Shown piece by piece: positions 53,750 through 64,000 of a stretch of 64,000 nt of DNA. The stretch is from Selaginella moellendorffii. Taxonomy: Eukaryota > Streptophyta > Lycopodiopsida > Selaginellales > Selaginellaceae. The stretch is taken from contig NW_003314306.1 in the NCBI RefSeq assembly GCF_000143415.4, forward strand, positions 1,024,328-1,088,327, given 5' to 3'. Each line of letters opens with the position of its first letter. Position 1 is the stretch's first letter. The translations under genes were made by a program, and so were the position numbers. Below the pieces are notes generated by a model. The model worked only from the letters and a program-made list of their open reading frames with translations. It was not told the DNA's origin and ran no database searches.

Positions 53750-54519
53750 GAATGGATCACTTCATGTGGCGTGCACAATTTGACAGCCTCTTTCCTCGCC
53801 TCACAGACAGCCATCCGGACGTTTATCCAGAGAGCCTGTAAAAGTTTATTCACTCCGCTCCTGCAAGGCCGGGATGCAGTGCTTCAGCAGCTATGGAGCC
53901 CTTCCGAACATCGACTTGCTGTGTTTCTACGGTTTCGTTCTCGAGAACAATCCATACGACACAATTCCTGTCGGTAAGACGACTCTTGTTCCTTTTCTTT
54001 CACGCTGTTGTTATCAAACTCTGGTACAGAGCTGGAGATACCCGAGTCTCCCGCGAAAGTAGCACTCATGGAACGCTACAACATTGGTGTCTCGCATCTC
54101 GTTCGAGCTCCGTGGCTTTCGAAGAGCGCATTTGCGAAGGCCGGGCTCCCAACGAAACTACTGGCAGCACTTCGCATTGCACTTATGGACGAGAGCGAGG
54201 CCCAAGAGTTTACTGGAAATCCCAGGCATGAAGAGTTACTGCTCTCCCAAAAGCTGCGCTCACTTTGTTATTTCACACGTTAGTCTAGAGAACGAAAGCA
54301 TGGTCGTAGAAACAATGATCTCAACGCTCGAATCCTTGTCCGGCACAGAAGAAGACGAGCAAGAACGTCCCAGGTACGTTTTTTTTTGTTGTTTTTGACT
54401 TGTTTCATTCCAAATCTTTCAGCTCGTCTTGGGACGTTTTACTGGCAACTAAGTTCAAACTCTCCCAGGCAAAAATTTTCAAGAAGCTAAATTCACAACT
54501 TCAAGAGCATAATCGTTAA
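53750..54519 (+). pseudogene. 3' part of a SET-domain methyltransferase gene
   Basis: Frames carry HFMWRAQFDSLFPRL, then CFSSYGALPNIDLLCFYGF and ENNPYDTIPV, the end of the SET domain in Rubisco LSMT-like enzymes. Next comes the LSMT substrate-binding domain (YNIGVSHLVRAPWLSK, LPTKLLAALRIALMDESEA), and after a frameshift near 54280 VSLENESMVVETMISTL, with a last exon ending LQEHNR. The stretch with the conserved NHS motif is missing between KAG and MQCFSSYG. It complements the 5' fragment at 44417-44945 with no overlap, so both probably derive from one gene now split by about 9 kb. Confidence 0.7.
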
Positions 54520-54818
54520 AAAGTTTCTTAAGCCAACTAAGATCTTACCAGCACTCGAAGTTCCTCAAGGTAACTCAAGGTAGAAGCTGAACTTCTGACA
54601 ACAAAGATAAAAGCTTTATATTTACAAAACCTCTTTCTTTGCCAGGAAGGCCTTCACTCCCTTCTTGAGATTGAAAGCTCTTTCTCTACGGCTCTCTCTC
54701 CCCGTTTTTCTCTACGATGGCTGATAGTAGTGTGTGCGTCTAGTGTACAGATCCTCGAGGCTTCATTCCTAGCGGACAGTGTTCTTTATGTACACTTGCT
54801 GGAGTTTCTGGCGATGGG
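54520..54818. other. Spacer between SET fragment and hydrolase gene
   Basis: Nothing recognisable. It includes the 3' UTR of the converging hydrolase gene. Confidence 0.4.
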
Positions 54819-56889
54819 CTAGAGTGGATCCTTGGCGTCAAAAATACTAAGTATGAATGGGAGCATGGCTGCGAGCAATGCCCCGGGGCACTCCTCGGGT
54901 GGAAGATGGCCGCAGCCTGGTATAGTAATGAATTTCTGCAATGAAAACCACCACGTAAGAACTTGGAAGGAAAAGGATGCAAAGAACTCACGGATTGAGG
55001 GAGCTTTGTAGCAAGCGACTGCGCAGCCTTTAACGGAACCAGCATGTCGTGCAATCCTGCCACCAAAAGCGCTGGCAAATCTTCGACTGTTTGAAGCAAC
55101 TCGGCGGCAGCTCTCGCGGTGCAGGCAACGGACGATCGTGTTACTTCTGCGAGTGCTTGATCCCAGCCTTCGACACGTAAAGGTGCCTGTTCAGCAAGAG
55201 AGAGAGAGAGTTAGAGACTGTTTCAAGAGTGGTGGGCTTTGCTTTGCACGGACCTTGTAAAGCTCGAGAACGTCCGCGGTAAGCTTAGACGCGTCATGCC
55301 ACGCACGTCGATTGGTGACATGTCCGATCTCCGAGCGCAGCAGTGGTCTCAGCATTTGCCGTCCAAGAGACGTGTGAAGAAGGATTCGTGTAAACGACGG
55401 TACGACCTCTCTGGAAAGGCTCACACCAACGAGCACAACTCCTTTAACGGCAACCTGGACAGCTCAAGCTCAGTGCCATCGTCTTAAATCGGGAAAAGAG
55501 AAAAAAACCAACCTTGTTCGTCTTGGACGCCTTGGCAGCTGCCATGAGAGCGAGAAGGCCTCCATCGTCGTGGCCAACAAGCACAACGGAACGGAGGAGG
55601 AGTCTGTCACAAAACGAGAACAGCAAGTCCACCTGTTTGGGAGAGAGTCAACACATAACACAGAATAGAAGAGAGCAAAGCGAAGTTACCTGGGACTTGA
55701 GTTCGTAAGGATTTGGGATACGTTTCTGCTGCCATTCACTCCTGCTCGGCCGCGAAGTCAACCCCCATCCTGGTCTATCAAATGCAACGACAGTGGAACG
55801 CGTTTGTCTGGCGAGCGGGTTCATCACATGTCTCCACGAGAAAACACCTCCGCCGAAACCGTGGATCAAGATCACTCCATTCTTTCCATTGCCACTTTCG
55901 GCAGAGCCGCCACCAAGTATGTTGTCGCAGCCGCTTAAAACTTGCTCAACCGGATACCTTCCGGTTGAGCCGACGTCCTTCGGTGAAGCGTCATGCTCTC
56001 GGGGTCCCCTGCGTTGATAGTTGCCATGTCCTTCGACCAGCTTGTAATGAACAAGGACGTTGTTGCAATCCATAAAGAGGCTGTCCGCATCGGCTAATGA
56101 GCTTGCTGGTAAATCACTTCCGCGTCTTTTGTGATACTTCCCGTCCAGTAGCTGAGACATCTTTGAAAGCTTCTTCAGGGACTTGAGATGCTTCTTGTCT
56201 ACAGTAGCCTGTAGCAAATAACGAAGTTCCGAGGTCAAAGACTATGCTTTACGACCGTGCAAACTTACAGCTTCCTCGTCTTCCCATCGAAACAGCAACT
56301 TGCGACTTGCTTGATACCGCGCTCGGTGTGCCATAATAATATGAGCAAGACCAAATGCCATCGAGGACAAGAATAAAAAAGGCAAGGCCCATGAATTCCG
56401 CATGTGCTGCACTTCCTCGAGCACGGTTGGAGGCACCCCAAAACTAAACAAAGCAGCTTTTGCTGTTAAGAAGATGGCCGTAGATACACCGCAAATAACC
56501 GTGATTCCAAAATACGGCCTGTAGGAGCTCGGGCTGCTGCACAGGCTGTACGCACCTGAAGAGCAACATATCTTCAGATTGTATCCAAAAAGATAGAATA
56601 AAAAACAGAAGGAAGAACACTTACAAATTATGATGACCGATCGGATGAGCGACAAGAGAGGGATATCAATCACCGAAGATCGAAAGCTGTAAGCCCTCCA
56701 CTCCGACAGGGAGAATAAGCACGATGAGCAGCCGAGCATGGCGGAGAGCAGGAGCACAGTGATATCCGTGACTGAAACGAAAAGCGGCCCGGAAGAAACC
56801 ATCAACGATCCCAGCATCGCCAGCATAAAAAACAGTGTCACGACTACTCTCCTGCCGCTTTCCATCATACTACCCCGTCCTGATCCCAT
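54819..56889 (-). CDS. Membrane-anchored alpha/beta hydrolase
   Basis: Seven exons. Start MGSGRGSMMESGRR at 56889; the end ...FDAKDPL has its stop at 54819-54821. The N-terminal 210 residues contain four or more hydrophobic segments (for example VTLFFMLAMLGSLMVSSG and SWALPFLFLSSMAFGLAHII). A catalytic domain follows: VILIHGFGGGVFSWRHVM (oxyanion loop), VVAFDRPGWGLTSRP, the nucleophile elbow VLVGHDDGG, VAGLHDMLVPLKAA (acid region) and PGCGHLPPEE (catalytic His). In the elbow Asp stands where many family members have Ser, as in epoxide hydrolases and haloalkane dehalogenases. I recall the same GHDDGG in unnamed plant homologues, so it is probably a family trait. Substrate unknown. Confidence 0.8.
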
Positions 56890-58543
56890 CCTGTTCTATA
56901 CTTTTCCTCCTGCCTGGGTTCTCCGCCGTCTACACTACAGACCCTCTTGTAGTCTCTGAAGAACCAGAGCCGAATTTATCGTCCACTGCTTCCAGTGCAT
57001 CATTGCGGGCACTTGAGATCCATGATACTGAGTACTACCACTCATAACGTTGCAGCGCCAGATATCATTCCTACCCAAAGTCAATCACCTTATCGCGATG
57101 ATCAACAGAAAAGCCGCCTCTACAAGTCCCTGTCTTCCATAAAATTCTCGCTTCAGACCTGTCCGGAGCTCTCACTGCCCAGGGAATTGTGTGAAAGCTC
57201 CCCCCTTTCCAGTCAGTGAATCAATTGTCAATCATAAATTCGGCTCCCTGTACAACACCACACTCCAGTATGTGAGTGAGAGAGATAGCATAGAAGAGAG
57301 GAAAAGGGGGGAGCTCCCTCCCCAGCTCAGGCTCAAGCACACGAAATAAATTCGCTTCACATCAAACCATTCTCCCAAGAAACACACCGCAAGACCAATC
57401 AATCAGTCGATTCCTTCCTCACGCAGGCAGGGATTCGATTTGAGAGGAGAAAGGAAAGGATATTTCGGGCCAAGAACGAGCGAACAAGGGATTCATCCTA
57501 GCTCAGCTACAACACCACGGCGATCCAGGCAGTCAATCACGCCAGGGAAGAAAGATCTACCTTGCAAGAATCGCAGCGCTCGAAAATTCTCCGCGGATCG
57601 CTAGCGCCTCTATCGCCGCGGGGCTGCTGTGAGAGCGCACGAAGCTCCGATTCTCCCTCTCACCTAGGGCTTAGCTAGGAAGACACATGGCCATGCACAT
57701 GCCCATGGGGCGTTACGTGGCAGCACCTTGGCCGTCGGTTCGAGGGTCTGCGTGTGGAATCTGGACCATTCCAACGACCACGTCGGCGTGGACTAGCCGT
57801 TGCGCCGGCGCCGGTCTAGTATGAACACACAGACAAAGAATCTTCAAATAAATTCAACGTTTTGATGCGCGACGTAAAAACCTTCTTTTTACTCCCGCGC
57901 GAGAAGCTTTGAACAGCGCCGGGAGTTTCCTCTTAAGTTTTAAGTTCCTCTTAGAAACTTCTTCTAGATTTCCTGATCAATCCAAAAACGCTAAGATCAT
58001 CTTACGCGCATTGAAAGCGTGGAGAGATTTCCTGTGACCCCACGAGACTTACCTCACGATTCTTCTTTCGAAAGGGAGAGCTCGATCACACTATTGATCA
58101 CATCTTCTTACGCGCTCTCTCCTCAAGCTCTTTGCTACTTCGTTTTCGGTCGTATAGTGCTCGCGTCCCACCTGCGAGAAAAAGAAAGCGAAGAAAAGCT
58201 GAGACAAAGTCAAACTGTTTGGTGAAAGTTCGAGACAAGCTCTAGCTTTGCGAAAGCGAGAAACAAAAAAAACGAGTAAAAATTACTCACCTTCTGTTTG
58301 GATAAGCCAGGAAAATCTCGTCCTGTGCTGGCCAGTGTGTTTGGCTTTCATGCGCATCTTTGCGGCAAGTGGCACCAAGCGTACCGCAGAGCTTGTCATC
58401 GTCGTCATGGATCTCAATCCTTCTCCTCCACCTCAAAAAGCGCCATTTTTCCTGTTTCCTTCCTTTCTTTTTTTCCCTGCTTTGAGATGATAAAACGCGT
58501 GGGCCTTGGCGTGGCACAGCCGCGAAGCTCCAAAACCCCGGCT
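56890..58543. other. Upstream region of the hydrolase and 3' flank of the CIR1-like gene
   Basis: About 1.65 kb without a supported gene; short frames on both strands lack family features. A G-box-like TACGTGGCA lies at 57714-57722 and GA-rich 5' UTR-like sequence at 57270-57320. Confidence 0.45.
57714..57722. promoter_or_regulatory. G-box/ABRE-like motif
   Basis: TACGTGGCA contains the ACGTGGC core of ABA-responsive elements. It lies about 830 bases upstream of the hydrolase start, so any link is speculative. Confidence 0.25.
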
Positions 58544-60218
58544 CTACCGACGGTGGTGCCTGCTGTGCCTTTGGCTTGTGTCGGCGGCCTCGTCATCCTT
58601 CCTCGAACCCCTTCCACCATTGTGCTTGTCGACAGGAGGCTCGCTTCTTCGGCTCTTAATGGCCACGGCGTCGTTATGATCGTTTCTCGAATCATAGCTT
58701 CCACCACCATGATCCCTTCCTGCATCCTTCCTGTCCCTGTGCCTGTCTTTCTCTCCGTCTCTATTCCTACTGTTCGAGTTTCGGTGGTGTCTTTTCCCAT
58801 GCTTTGAATCCGAGTCGCTTGAGTCGTCCAATCGTCTGCTGTGCTTCTTTTCATCTCTATCGGGTTTTCCTTCCTCGTCCGTAGCTCCACCCTCCCTCCC
58901 GTCTTTTCTATGCCCGTGTTTTCTTGTGGGTTCCATATCTTCCGAGTCGCTACTTGAATCGTCGGTTCTCCTCTTTTTTCTCTTATGCCTCTTCTCCTTC
59001 CTGTGCCGTTTTTTGTCCCTTTTTAAACGGTCACGTGAAAACGATGCAAGTGCGTCGGCCAATCCCTCTCCCAGAAAACCTGCGAAAAATAAAACATTAC
59101 TACACTAGAAAACAACGTAGCGAAAACTACCTCCATATTCGTCATAAACATCATCTTCCGCGATTATCTGTTGATTCGGATCGTCGGGCTTAAAGCCGCC
59201 ACGGGGAGGACTCATGCCTCCAAGTTGCTGTTTCAGTTCCCATTTATTCTGCAGTATGACATTGTCAGAACACGATAAGAACACGCCACACAAGACACAC
59301 TTACGTTTTCAGTCTGTCCAACCATCGCATTCAAAGGATCATCTCGCCTCAGCCGTGCTTGCTCGCTTGGCATAATAGTATCTTTCATGGTGCACTCTCG
59401 GTCGCCACTTTGGTGGCCAAAACTTCCACATCGAGCACATTTTACATTTCGGATCTCCACTCCAAATGGCTTTGCACGAGCAATAGTTCCAGTATCGAGC
59501 CTGCTTGCACGACAGAGACGTGAGTATCATCTCTCGTAGCTCTAAAACTTACCTGGGAGCATTCTTCAAGGCAGGAAACTCTTCCTCAGTTGGCACAGGC
59601 CTCCCGTATATATCCAACACCCTGGCTTTTTTCTTTTCCGGCTGTGGCCTGGAAAGAAAGAACAGATGCTAAGCACCACATCTAGAGCAAAGATTATATA
59701 CATACCTGGTGTACTCCTCAGATGGACCAGGGTCATCATCACCAAGTTTTTTCCTCTCATCGGCAATCTCTGCTGCTCTGGCACTCTCAGCATTGTAACC
59801 AGGTGGTCGCAAATACATGAAGCTCAAAGCTTTCATAGCTTCGGCCTGGAAAAAAAAAATTATCGTAGTCAGCCAAAATGATTCTAAGATCGTTCGTGGA
59901 ACTAGTCAAAAATTTAAAGCCATACCTTCTCTTGTTCTTTCTTGGACAGCATCGCAGTTTGCCGATAAAACTCTTGCTCTTGTGCAAACTGTGGAGCAGA
60001 AGGATCAACAATCAAGCCAGCCAAATTCCCAAACTCACCTCTCGCGCAACATCCTCGTTCCGGCGCTCCCGCTGCAAATGTGTCTGCTCCGCGATCCATT
60101 TGCGCCGCTGATTGGGATACGAGAGCGGATGCCAGGGCTTCTGATTGAGATACGAATGGCTCCACGCCGTGCCCGCCTTGTTCTTCAACTCCGCCTCTTG
60201 GACTGGCGCCTTCTTCAT
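58544..60218 (-). CDS. CIR1-like zinc-knuckle protein with RS-like tail
   Basis: Start MKKAPVQEAELKNKAG at 60218. The N-terminal CIR domain has KPWHPLSYPNQRRKWIAEQT and a charged coiled coil (FAQEQEFYRQTAMLSKKEQEK). Next come LSFMYLRPPGYN, PFGVEIRNVKCARCGSFGHQ and SGDREC, a CCHC knuckle as in human CIR1. PNQQIIAEDDVYDEYGG then leads to a long Lys/Arg/Asp/Ser tail ending HSRHHRR. About seven exons with short introns. Relatives are nuclear proteins tied to transcriptional co-repression and pre-mRNA splicing. It shares a very short promoter with the YggT gene. Confidence 0.82.
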
Positions 60219-60295
60219 CGCAAACAGTACCCTAAATTCTAGGGTTCTTGAGCTACACTCTTAAGGGGTTTTAAAGAAAATTTTAAGTTTCGGCT
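60219..60295. promoter_or_regulatory. 77-base divergent promoter with inverted telo-box pair
   Basis: The two start codons on opposite strands are 77 bases apart. The palindrome-like ACCCTAAATTCTAGGGTT at 60229-60246 presents a telo-box in each direction. The rest is AT-rich. Confidence 0.55.
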
Positions 60296-61097
60296 ATGGC
60301 GAACAATGGCGGAGGAGCTCCTCCGGCGCCAATGCTCCTTCTCGCGCTCCCCAATCCACACGCGCTGCTCGACAATCCTCTCGCCAGGTCCGCGGCATCC
60401 CGCATTGAAGAGCTCCAGGGTAGAATCAAGGAGGCCTTTTCACAGGCGCTAGCTTCGCTTCCTCCACAGCTACGTAATCTCTTCCCGGATCGATTGACAG
60501 CTTCCCAGGTATGAATCCTTCCATTCCTTTCAATGCGAGTAGATTGAGAGTCGAGAATCCTTCCTCCCGGAAAAAAAAAAAAACTTCCAATCCTCAGATA
60601 TCCAGGCGAGCAATTCTCTCGAATCGTAGCAGCCCACTTCGTTGCCAGAACTTTGCCGCGATAATTCCCGGGGACTCTCTCGCCGAGCTCGTCGTCACCA
60701 GAGGCATCACGAATTTCTTCAGCCTCTACAACACTCTTCTCATCGTCCGGATTATCTGTACTTGGTTTCCAGACGCTCCGCGAGCCATCGTCAATCCAAT
60801 CAGGTCCGATTTTTTCTTGTCCTCGCACCACCAAGAGCTGACACCATTTTCATCCTTTCTCGCCGCAGCACTGTCACTGATCCTTACTTGAATCTCTTCC
60901 GGGGACTGATACCACCACTGGGAGGAACGCTTGATTTTTCTCCAATCCTGGCTTTCCTTCTTCTCGATGCATTCGGTAATGCCGCTACTGCGCTGCCTGC
61001 CGAGTTACCCAAGCCGGAAGCTGGAATTTCTGCTGCTGCTGCTTCTCGGCGGAACTGGAGACAGAGAAAGTTTCTTCCCAGGAATAGCTCACCATAG
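60296..61097 (+). CDS. YggT-family protein, plastid type (YLMG-like)
   Basis: Three exons, 60296-60508, 60598-60803 and 60869-61097, giving 215 residues. After a transit-peptide-like N-terminus the YggT domain shows GDSLAELVVTRGITNFFSLY, LLIVRIICTWFPDAPRAIV and DPYLNLFRGLIPPLGGTLDF then SPILAFLLLDAF, with hydrophobic spans. Bacterial YggT neighbours cell-division genes. Plant YLMG proteins sit in plastid membranes and affect nucleoid distribution and cytochrome maturation. The protein ends in a basic tail (RRNWRQRKFLPRNSSP). Confidence 0.88.
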
Positions 61098-61238
61098 CTC
61101 GAGCTCTCGTTTTGTGGAATCCATCTGATAATGTGGAGCAGCATTCCCAAAATCAATCATTCACTCTTGCCGTGCCTACGTAAACTGGATGATGCCATGA
61201 AAAATCTTCACCTGAGAAATCCATCCTGGAACGAACAC

Positions 61239-62320
61239 CTACATGATTCTACCGCCAAGATCTTCTGCTGGGCCGATTCTTCTCGTGCTGCTCTCGGCAA
61301 TGGCCAGCGACGACGATGGAGAAGTGATCTGGTGAGACCATCCTGGGACGGACAATCGCCGCCTGTGCTTGAAGCCTCTTTCTGCAACTCCTTGGTTGTC
61401 GTTGAGTCCCCTGGGCTTCATCATCCTGTAAAGGTGGCACCTTTCCCAGAAATTCTTCACCCTGTTCACTGCCACCGGCAAAACCAGCAGCAAGATCCTG
61501 AGAATGAGAAACCACGACGCCAGCACCAAGTAACTATCGTTTTGAAGCCTCTCTGACAGAGCGGGCTCACTGGAAGTACTGTTTTCTGCGCCAAAAGCCT
61601 TCACCAACTTGGACGGTGGCATGTCTGCAAAAAGCCAAGAGTAACTCTGTAGAAGAAAAAAAAGCACGGAAAAGTACCTGTGATATTGGCATAGAACATC
61701 GTCAGATCCTCCAAAGTTCTCGGGCCCGAGTAACGAAACCTGGACGATCCACTGTGCAAGCATAGCACTGGGAAACTATAGACTCCATACTTTGACAACA
61801 CTCTGCAACAGTGTTCGCAAGAGTGAATTTAGCAGCCCACCGACAGCCCCACTAAAAAATACAAAAGGAAAAGTCGTGTTTGAAGAACATACCCTGGCCT
61901 GATGGAAGACTCCTCCACTGCCACATGGAAGATCGTCGGGAACATCATCGAGAGTGTCTCAAACATTGGCTTGAGCTGCTTGGAGAACTGGCACCACGTC
62001 GCGTAGTAGAGAACAGCAGTGAAAGTTTCGTTGCTCAATGCCTGCTCCAAGGCTCCCTCGCCAAGCTGAATCACGCCATTTAAGCCTCTAGAGACGAAAA
62101 TCACGCAATGCCATACCTCGATGACCCTGGAAGGCGATGTCGACCAGATCCTGGGGACAGCGTTGCGAGTGATTTTGGGGCAGGAATCCCGGAGAGGCAG
62201 CAGCAACTCCTCCAGCGATGGCACGGGGCATACAGGAGCTGCTACCGCCGCTGCTACCACCGCTGCCGTGGAGGCCGCAATAGCGAGCGCGAAGAGCAGC
62301 AGCATGAAGCTCGTCCGCAT
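61239..62320 (-). CDS. 5'-adenylylsulfate reductase-like (APRL) thioredoxin-fold protein
   Basis: Exons 62320-61893, 61802-61678 and 61624-61239 give 312 residues. A signal peptide (MRTSFMLLLFALAIAAST) comes first, then a thioredoxin-like domain with VLYYATWCQFSKQLKPMF (a single Cys, as is usual for APR-like proteins, so not a classical CxxC redox site), VEESSIRPG, YGVYSFPVL and YSGPRTLEDL. One C-terminal membrane span follows (LVLASWFLILRILLLVLPVAV), then a basic tail. Probably an ER or secretory-pathway membrane protein. The short stretch VWHCVIFVSR near residue 70 is read through here rather than spliced, because a 30-base intron would be too short. Confidence 0.82.
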
Positions 62321-62559
62321 CCTGGAAACCCCGCCGGAGAAAATCTATCTCAAAACCGGCAGCTCGAGACGAGAAGAATCAATTTCTAGAGATGGAGCGC
62401 CTAGAAGAGGAGAAATCGAGGCCAGGCTCATCGAATTGCGGGCACCATCGCGCGTGAAACCCTAACAGGGGAAAATATTCCCATTTGTCTGTAATGTCGA
62501 GATCCAACGGCTGTAAAGAGCACTTTGGTTAGATCCGACGGGCAGGAAGAGATAATCTT
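62321..62559. promoter_or_regulatory. Divergent promoter between APRL and PPR genes
   Basis: 239 bases between the two starts. It contains GATCCAACGGCTGTAA and, a little further, GATCCGACGGGC, words similar to CCGTCCGATC/CGGCTGTGG upstream of the J-protein gene at 13.5 kb. Confidence 0.4.
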
Positions 62560-64000
62560 ATGGAACTGCTAGAAACTCGAGCTCGCGCTCCTGGAAACTT
62601 GCCAAAGAGGCGAAGAACTCGGCATTTCTATGCCAAATCCTTGGTTAGAGTGACCACCATCGACGAGGGAAGAGATTTACACGTTCAAATCGTCCGCGAT
62701 GGCTACTCTCGCGAGAGATTCCTCGCAAACTTGCTGATCGAAATGTATGGCAAGTTTGGGGATCTTGCGAACGCACAGCAAGTTTTTGACGAGATCAATG
62801 ATCCCAATCTCTTCTCCTGGACGAATCTTATCGTTACCTACGCCCACAACGGCGATTGCGAGACATCCAAAGGAGTTTTCGATAGGATGCCCGAGAGGGA
62901 CAGGGTATCCTGGACTGCGATGCTCAAGGCATATGCCGCGAATCGCCAACTTGACGCAGCAAAGATCCTGTTTGAAAAGATGCCTTCTTGGGACGTCGTT
63001 TCCTCCACAGTGATGATCCAAGCATATTCTTTGGAAGGGTATATCAGCGAAGCAAAGAGAATCTTTGGCTCCATCCCCGAGGTGAATCTAGTCCCTTGCA
63101 CGATTATGCTGCGAGCATATGCCCAAAATGGGAATATTCGCGAGGCAAAAGCCATGTTTTACAAAATGCCGGTCAAAGACATTGTCACGTGGACTGAATT
63201 AATCTCATCTTACGCTAATTGTGGAGACATTTCTAGCGCAACACAAACCTTTGACAGATGCCCCGAAAGAAATGTTATTATTTGGAATGCTCTTATCTCG
63301 GGATATGCCTTGAAAGAGCATATGAAAGATGCCAAGGACATCTTTGATGCCATGCCCGAGTGGAGCTTAGTTACGTGGACATTAATGTTAAATGGCTACT
63401 TAGACTGCGAGAGTTTAGAGGAAGCCAAGTGTCTGTTTGACTCTATGCCCGAGCATGATGTTATTCTCTGCAATTCCCTCATAGCTGCATATTCAAAGGC
63501 AGGGTACCCCACAGAGGCCGAAAGAATCTTCCAGACGATGCCCGAGCACAGCATCCTCTCCTGGACCGCCATGATGGCCGCCTTCGGGCAAAGTCAGCTC
63601 GTCCGCCTCGCGAAGTCAACTATAGTCAACGCTCCCGAGCGTGGCACAGTGGTGTTGACGTCCATGGTAGGGGCATTTGCTGGAGCTGGATGCGTTGCCC
63701 AGGCAAGATCATTGTTTGACACCGTCCTAGAGCGCGACACCATCGCCTGGAACACCATGATCCTGGCCTATGCTCGCATGGGTCTCGCAAAAGAGGCGCT
63801 GGATCTCTTCTACGACATGGAGATCGAGAGTGGCGATCCCAACGCCGTCTCCTTTCTCGGCGTCTTGATCGCGAACAACCATCTCGGCCTCTTCAACGAG
63901 GCCTTGCGCAATCTCGCGACAATGAATCGCGATCACGGAGTCACGCCCTGCGTGGAGCACTTGTGCTGCATCAGCGATCTCCTGGGAAGATCTGGGCTGA
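62560..64000 (+). CDS. PPR protein, PLS subfamily, 3' end outside the window
   Basis: An open frame from ATG 62560 to the window end (480 codons so far). More than ten PPR motifs in tandem begin near residue 65: FLANLLIEMYGKFGDLANAQ, VFDEINDPNLFSWTNLI, VFDRMPERDRVSWTAML, and so on to RDTIAWNTMILAYARMG and FYDMEIESGDPNAVSFLGVL. Motif spacing alternates in the P-L-S manner, and the last part (VEHLCCISDLLGRSGL) is the usual region just before E/DYW domains. No intron is needed. PLS proteins bind organelle RNA, mostly for C-to-U editing, with codes at positions 5 and last of each motif. No clear targeting signal is seen in the first 50 residues, though they are basic. An E or DYW domain is expected beyond 64000. 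Confidence 0.9.
   Translation, partial: MELLETRARAPGNLPKRRRTRHFYAKSLVRVTTIDEGRDLHVQIVRDGYSRERFLANLLIEMYGKFGDLANAQQVFDEINDPNLFSWTNLIVTYAHNGDCETSKGVFDRMPERDRVSWTAMLKAYAANRQLDAAKILFEKMPSWDVVSSTVMIQAYSLEGYISEAKRIFGSIPEVNLVPCTIMLRAYAQNGNIREAKAMFYKMPVKDIVTWTELISSYANCGDISSATQTFDRCPERNVIIWNALISGYALKEHMKDAKDIFDAMPEWSLVTWTLMLNGYLDCESLEEAKCLFDSMPEHDVILCNSLIAAYSKAGYPTEAERIFQTMPEHSILSWTAMMAAFGQSQLVRLAKSTIVNAPERGTVVLTSMVGAFAGAGCVAQARSLFDTVLERDTIAWNTMILAYARMGLAKEALDLFYDMEIESGDPNAVSFLGVLIANNHLGLFNEALRNLATMNRDHGVTPCVEHLCCISDLLGRSGL

Noticed and set aside
58248-58490. Small plus-strand frame near the CIR1-like 3' end
   Set aside because: No recognisable domain; it falls in the 3' flank of the minus-strand gene.

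Overview
The window reads as nuclear DNA of a land plant, most likely a lycophyte such as Selaginella. This is an inference from gene content and architecture, not from a database match. Genes are GC-balanced and cut by very short introns (often 45-70 bases) with normal GT..AG borders. The gene set is plant-typical: laccase, alternative oxidase, PLS-type PPR proteins, an LRR receptor kinase, plastid YggT and APR-like proteins. Gene islands alternate with AT-rich repeat blocks.

Layout. 1-8.9 kb: about seven units of a degenerate 1.1-1.7 kb tandem repeat, each holding a GGT/GAT-rich minisatellite. 8.6-12.6 kb: a foldback element with long inverted arms whose centre is tandemly repeated at about 1.02 kb, plus a small MITE-like insertion. 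13.6-18.1 kb: a DNAJC11/OWL1-type J-protein (+), a plastid-type membrane protein (-), and a Ser-rich protein with a C-terminal CaaX box (-). 19.5-21.0 kb: a degenerate unknown gene. 21.6-30.3 kb: three S28 serine-peptidase copies (one apparently intact) interleaved with reverse-strand WWE-PARP-like genes (one relic, one intact). 30.5-32.9 kb: an ABCE1/RLI gene. 33.5-34.6 kb: a second Ser-rich CaaX paralogue. 34.7-35.8 kb: tRNA-Ile(AAT) and a membrane protein built with micro-exons. 36-37.7 kb: AT-rich DNA. 37.8-39.4 kb: a second intact WWE-PARP-like gene and a decaying tRNA-Ile cluster. 40.0-44.1 kb: laccase (+) and alternative oxidase (-), converging. 44.4-54.5 kb: two halves of a SET-domain gene enclosing a PPR pseudogene, a damaged LRR-malectin receptor kinase, a foldback element and a TDP1 relic. 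54.8-62.3 kb: alpha/beta hydrolase (-), CIR1-like zinc-knuckle protein (-), YggT-family protein (+), APR-like thioredoxin-fold protein (-). 62.56 kb to the end: a PPR gene running off the window.

The genes do not form one pathway. The strongest signals are local duplication and decay. They include the S28/PARP modules, the CaaX Ser-repeat pair, tRNA fragments, a split SET gene, a TDP1 copy truncated at a foldback element, and a receptor kinase with two domain-core deletions. An ABCE1 gene lacks one Fe-S cysteine, and two genes (CIR1-like and YggT) share a 77-base divergent promoter containing an inverted telo-box pair. Exon borders were placed by eye from splice consensus and family similarity; transcripts were not available.
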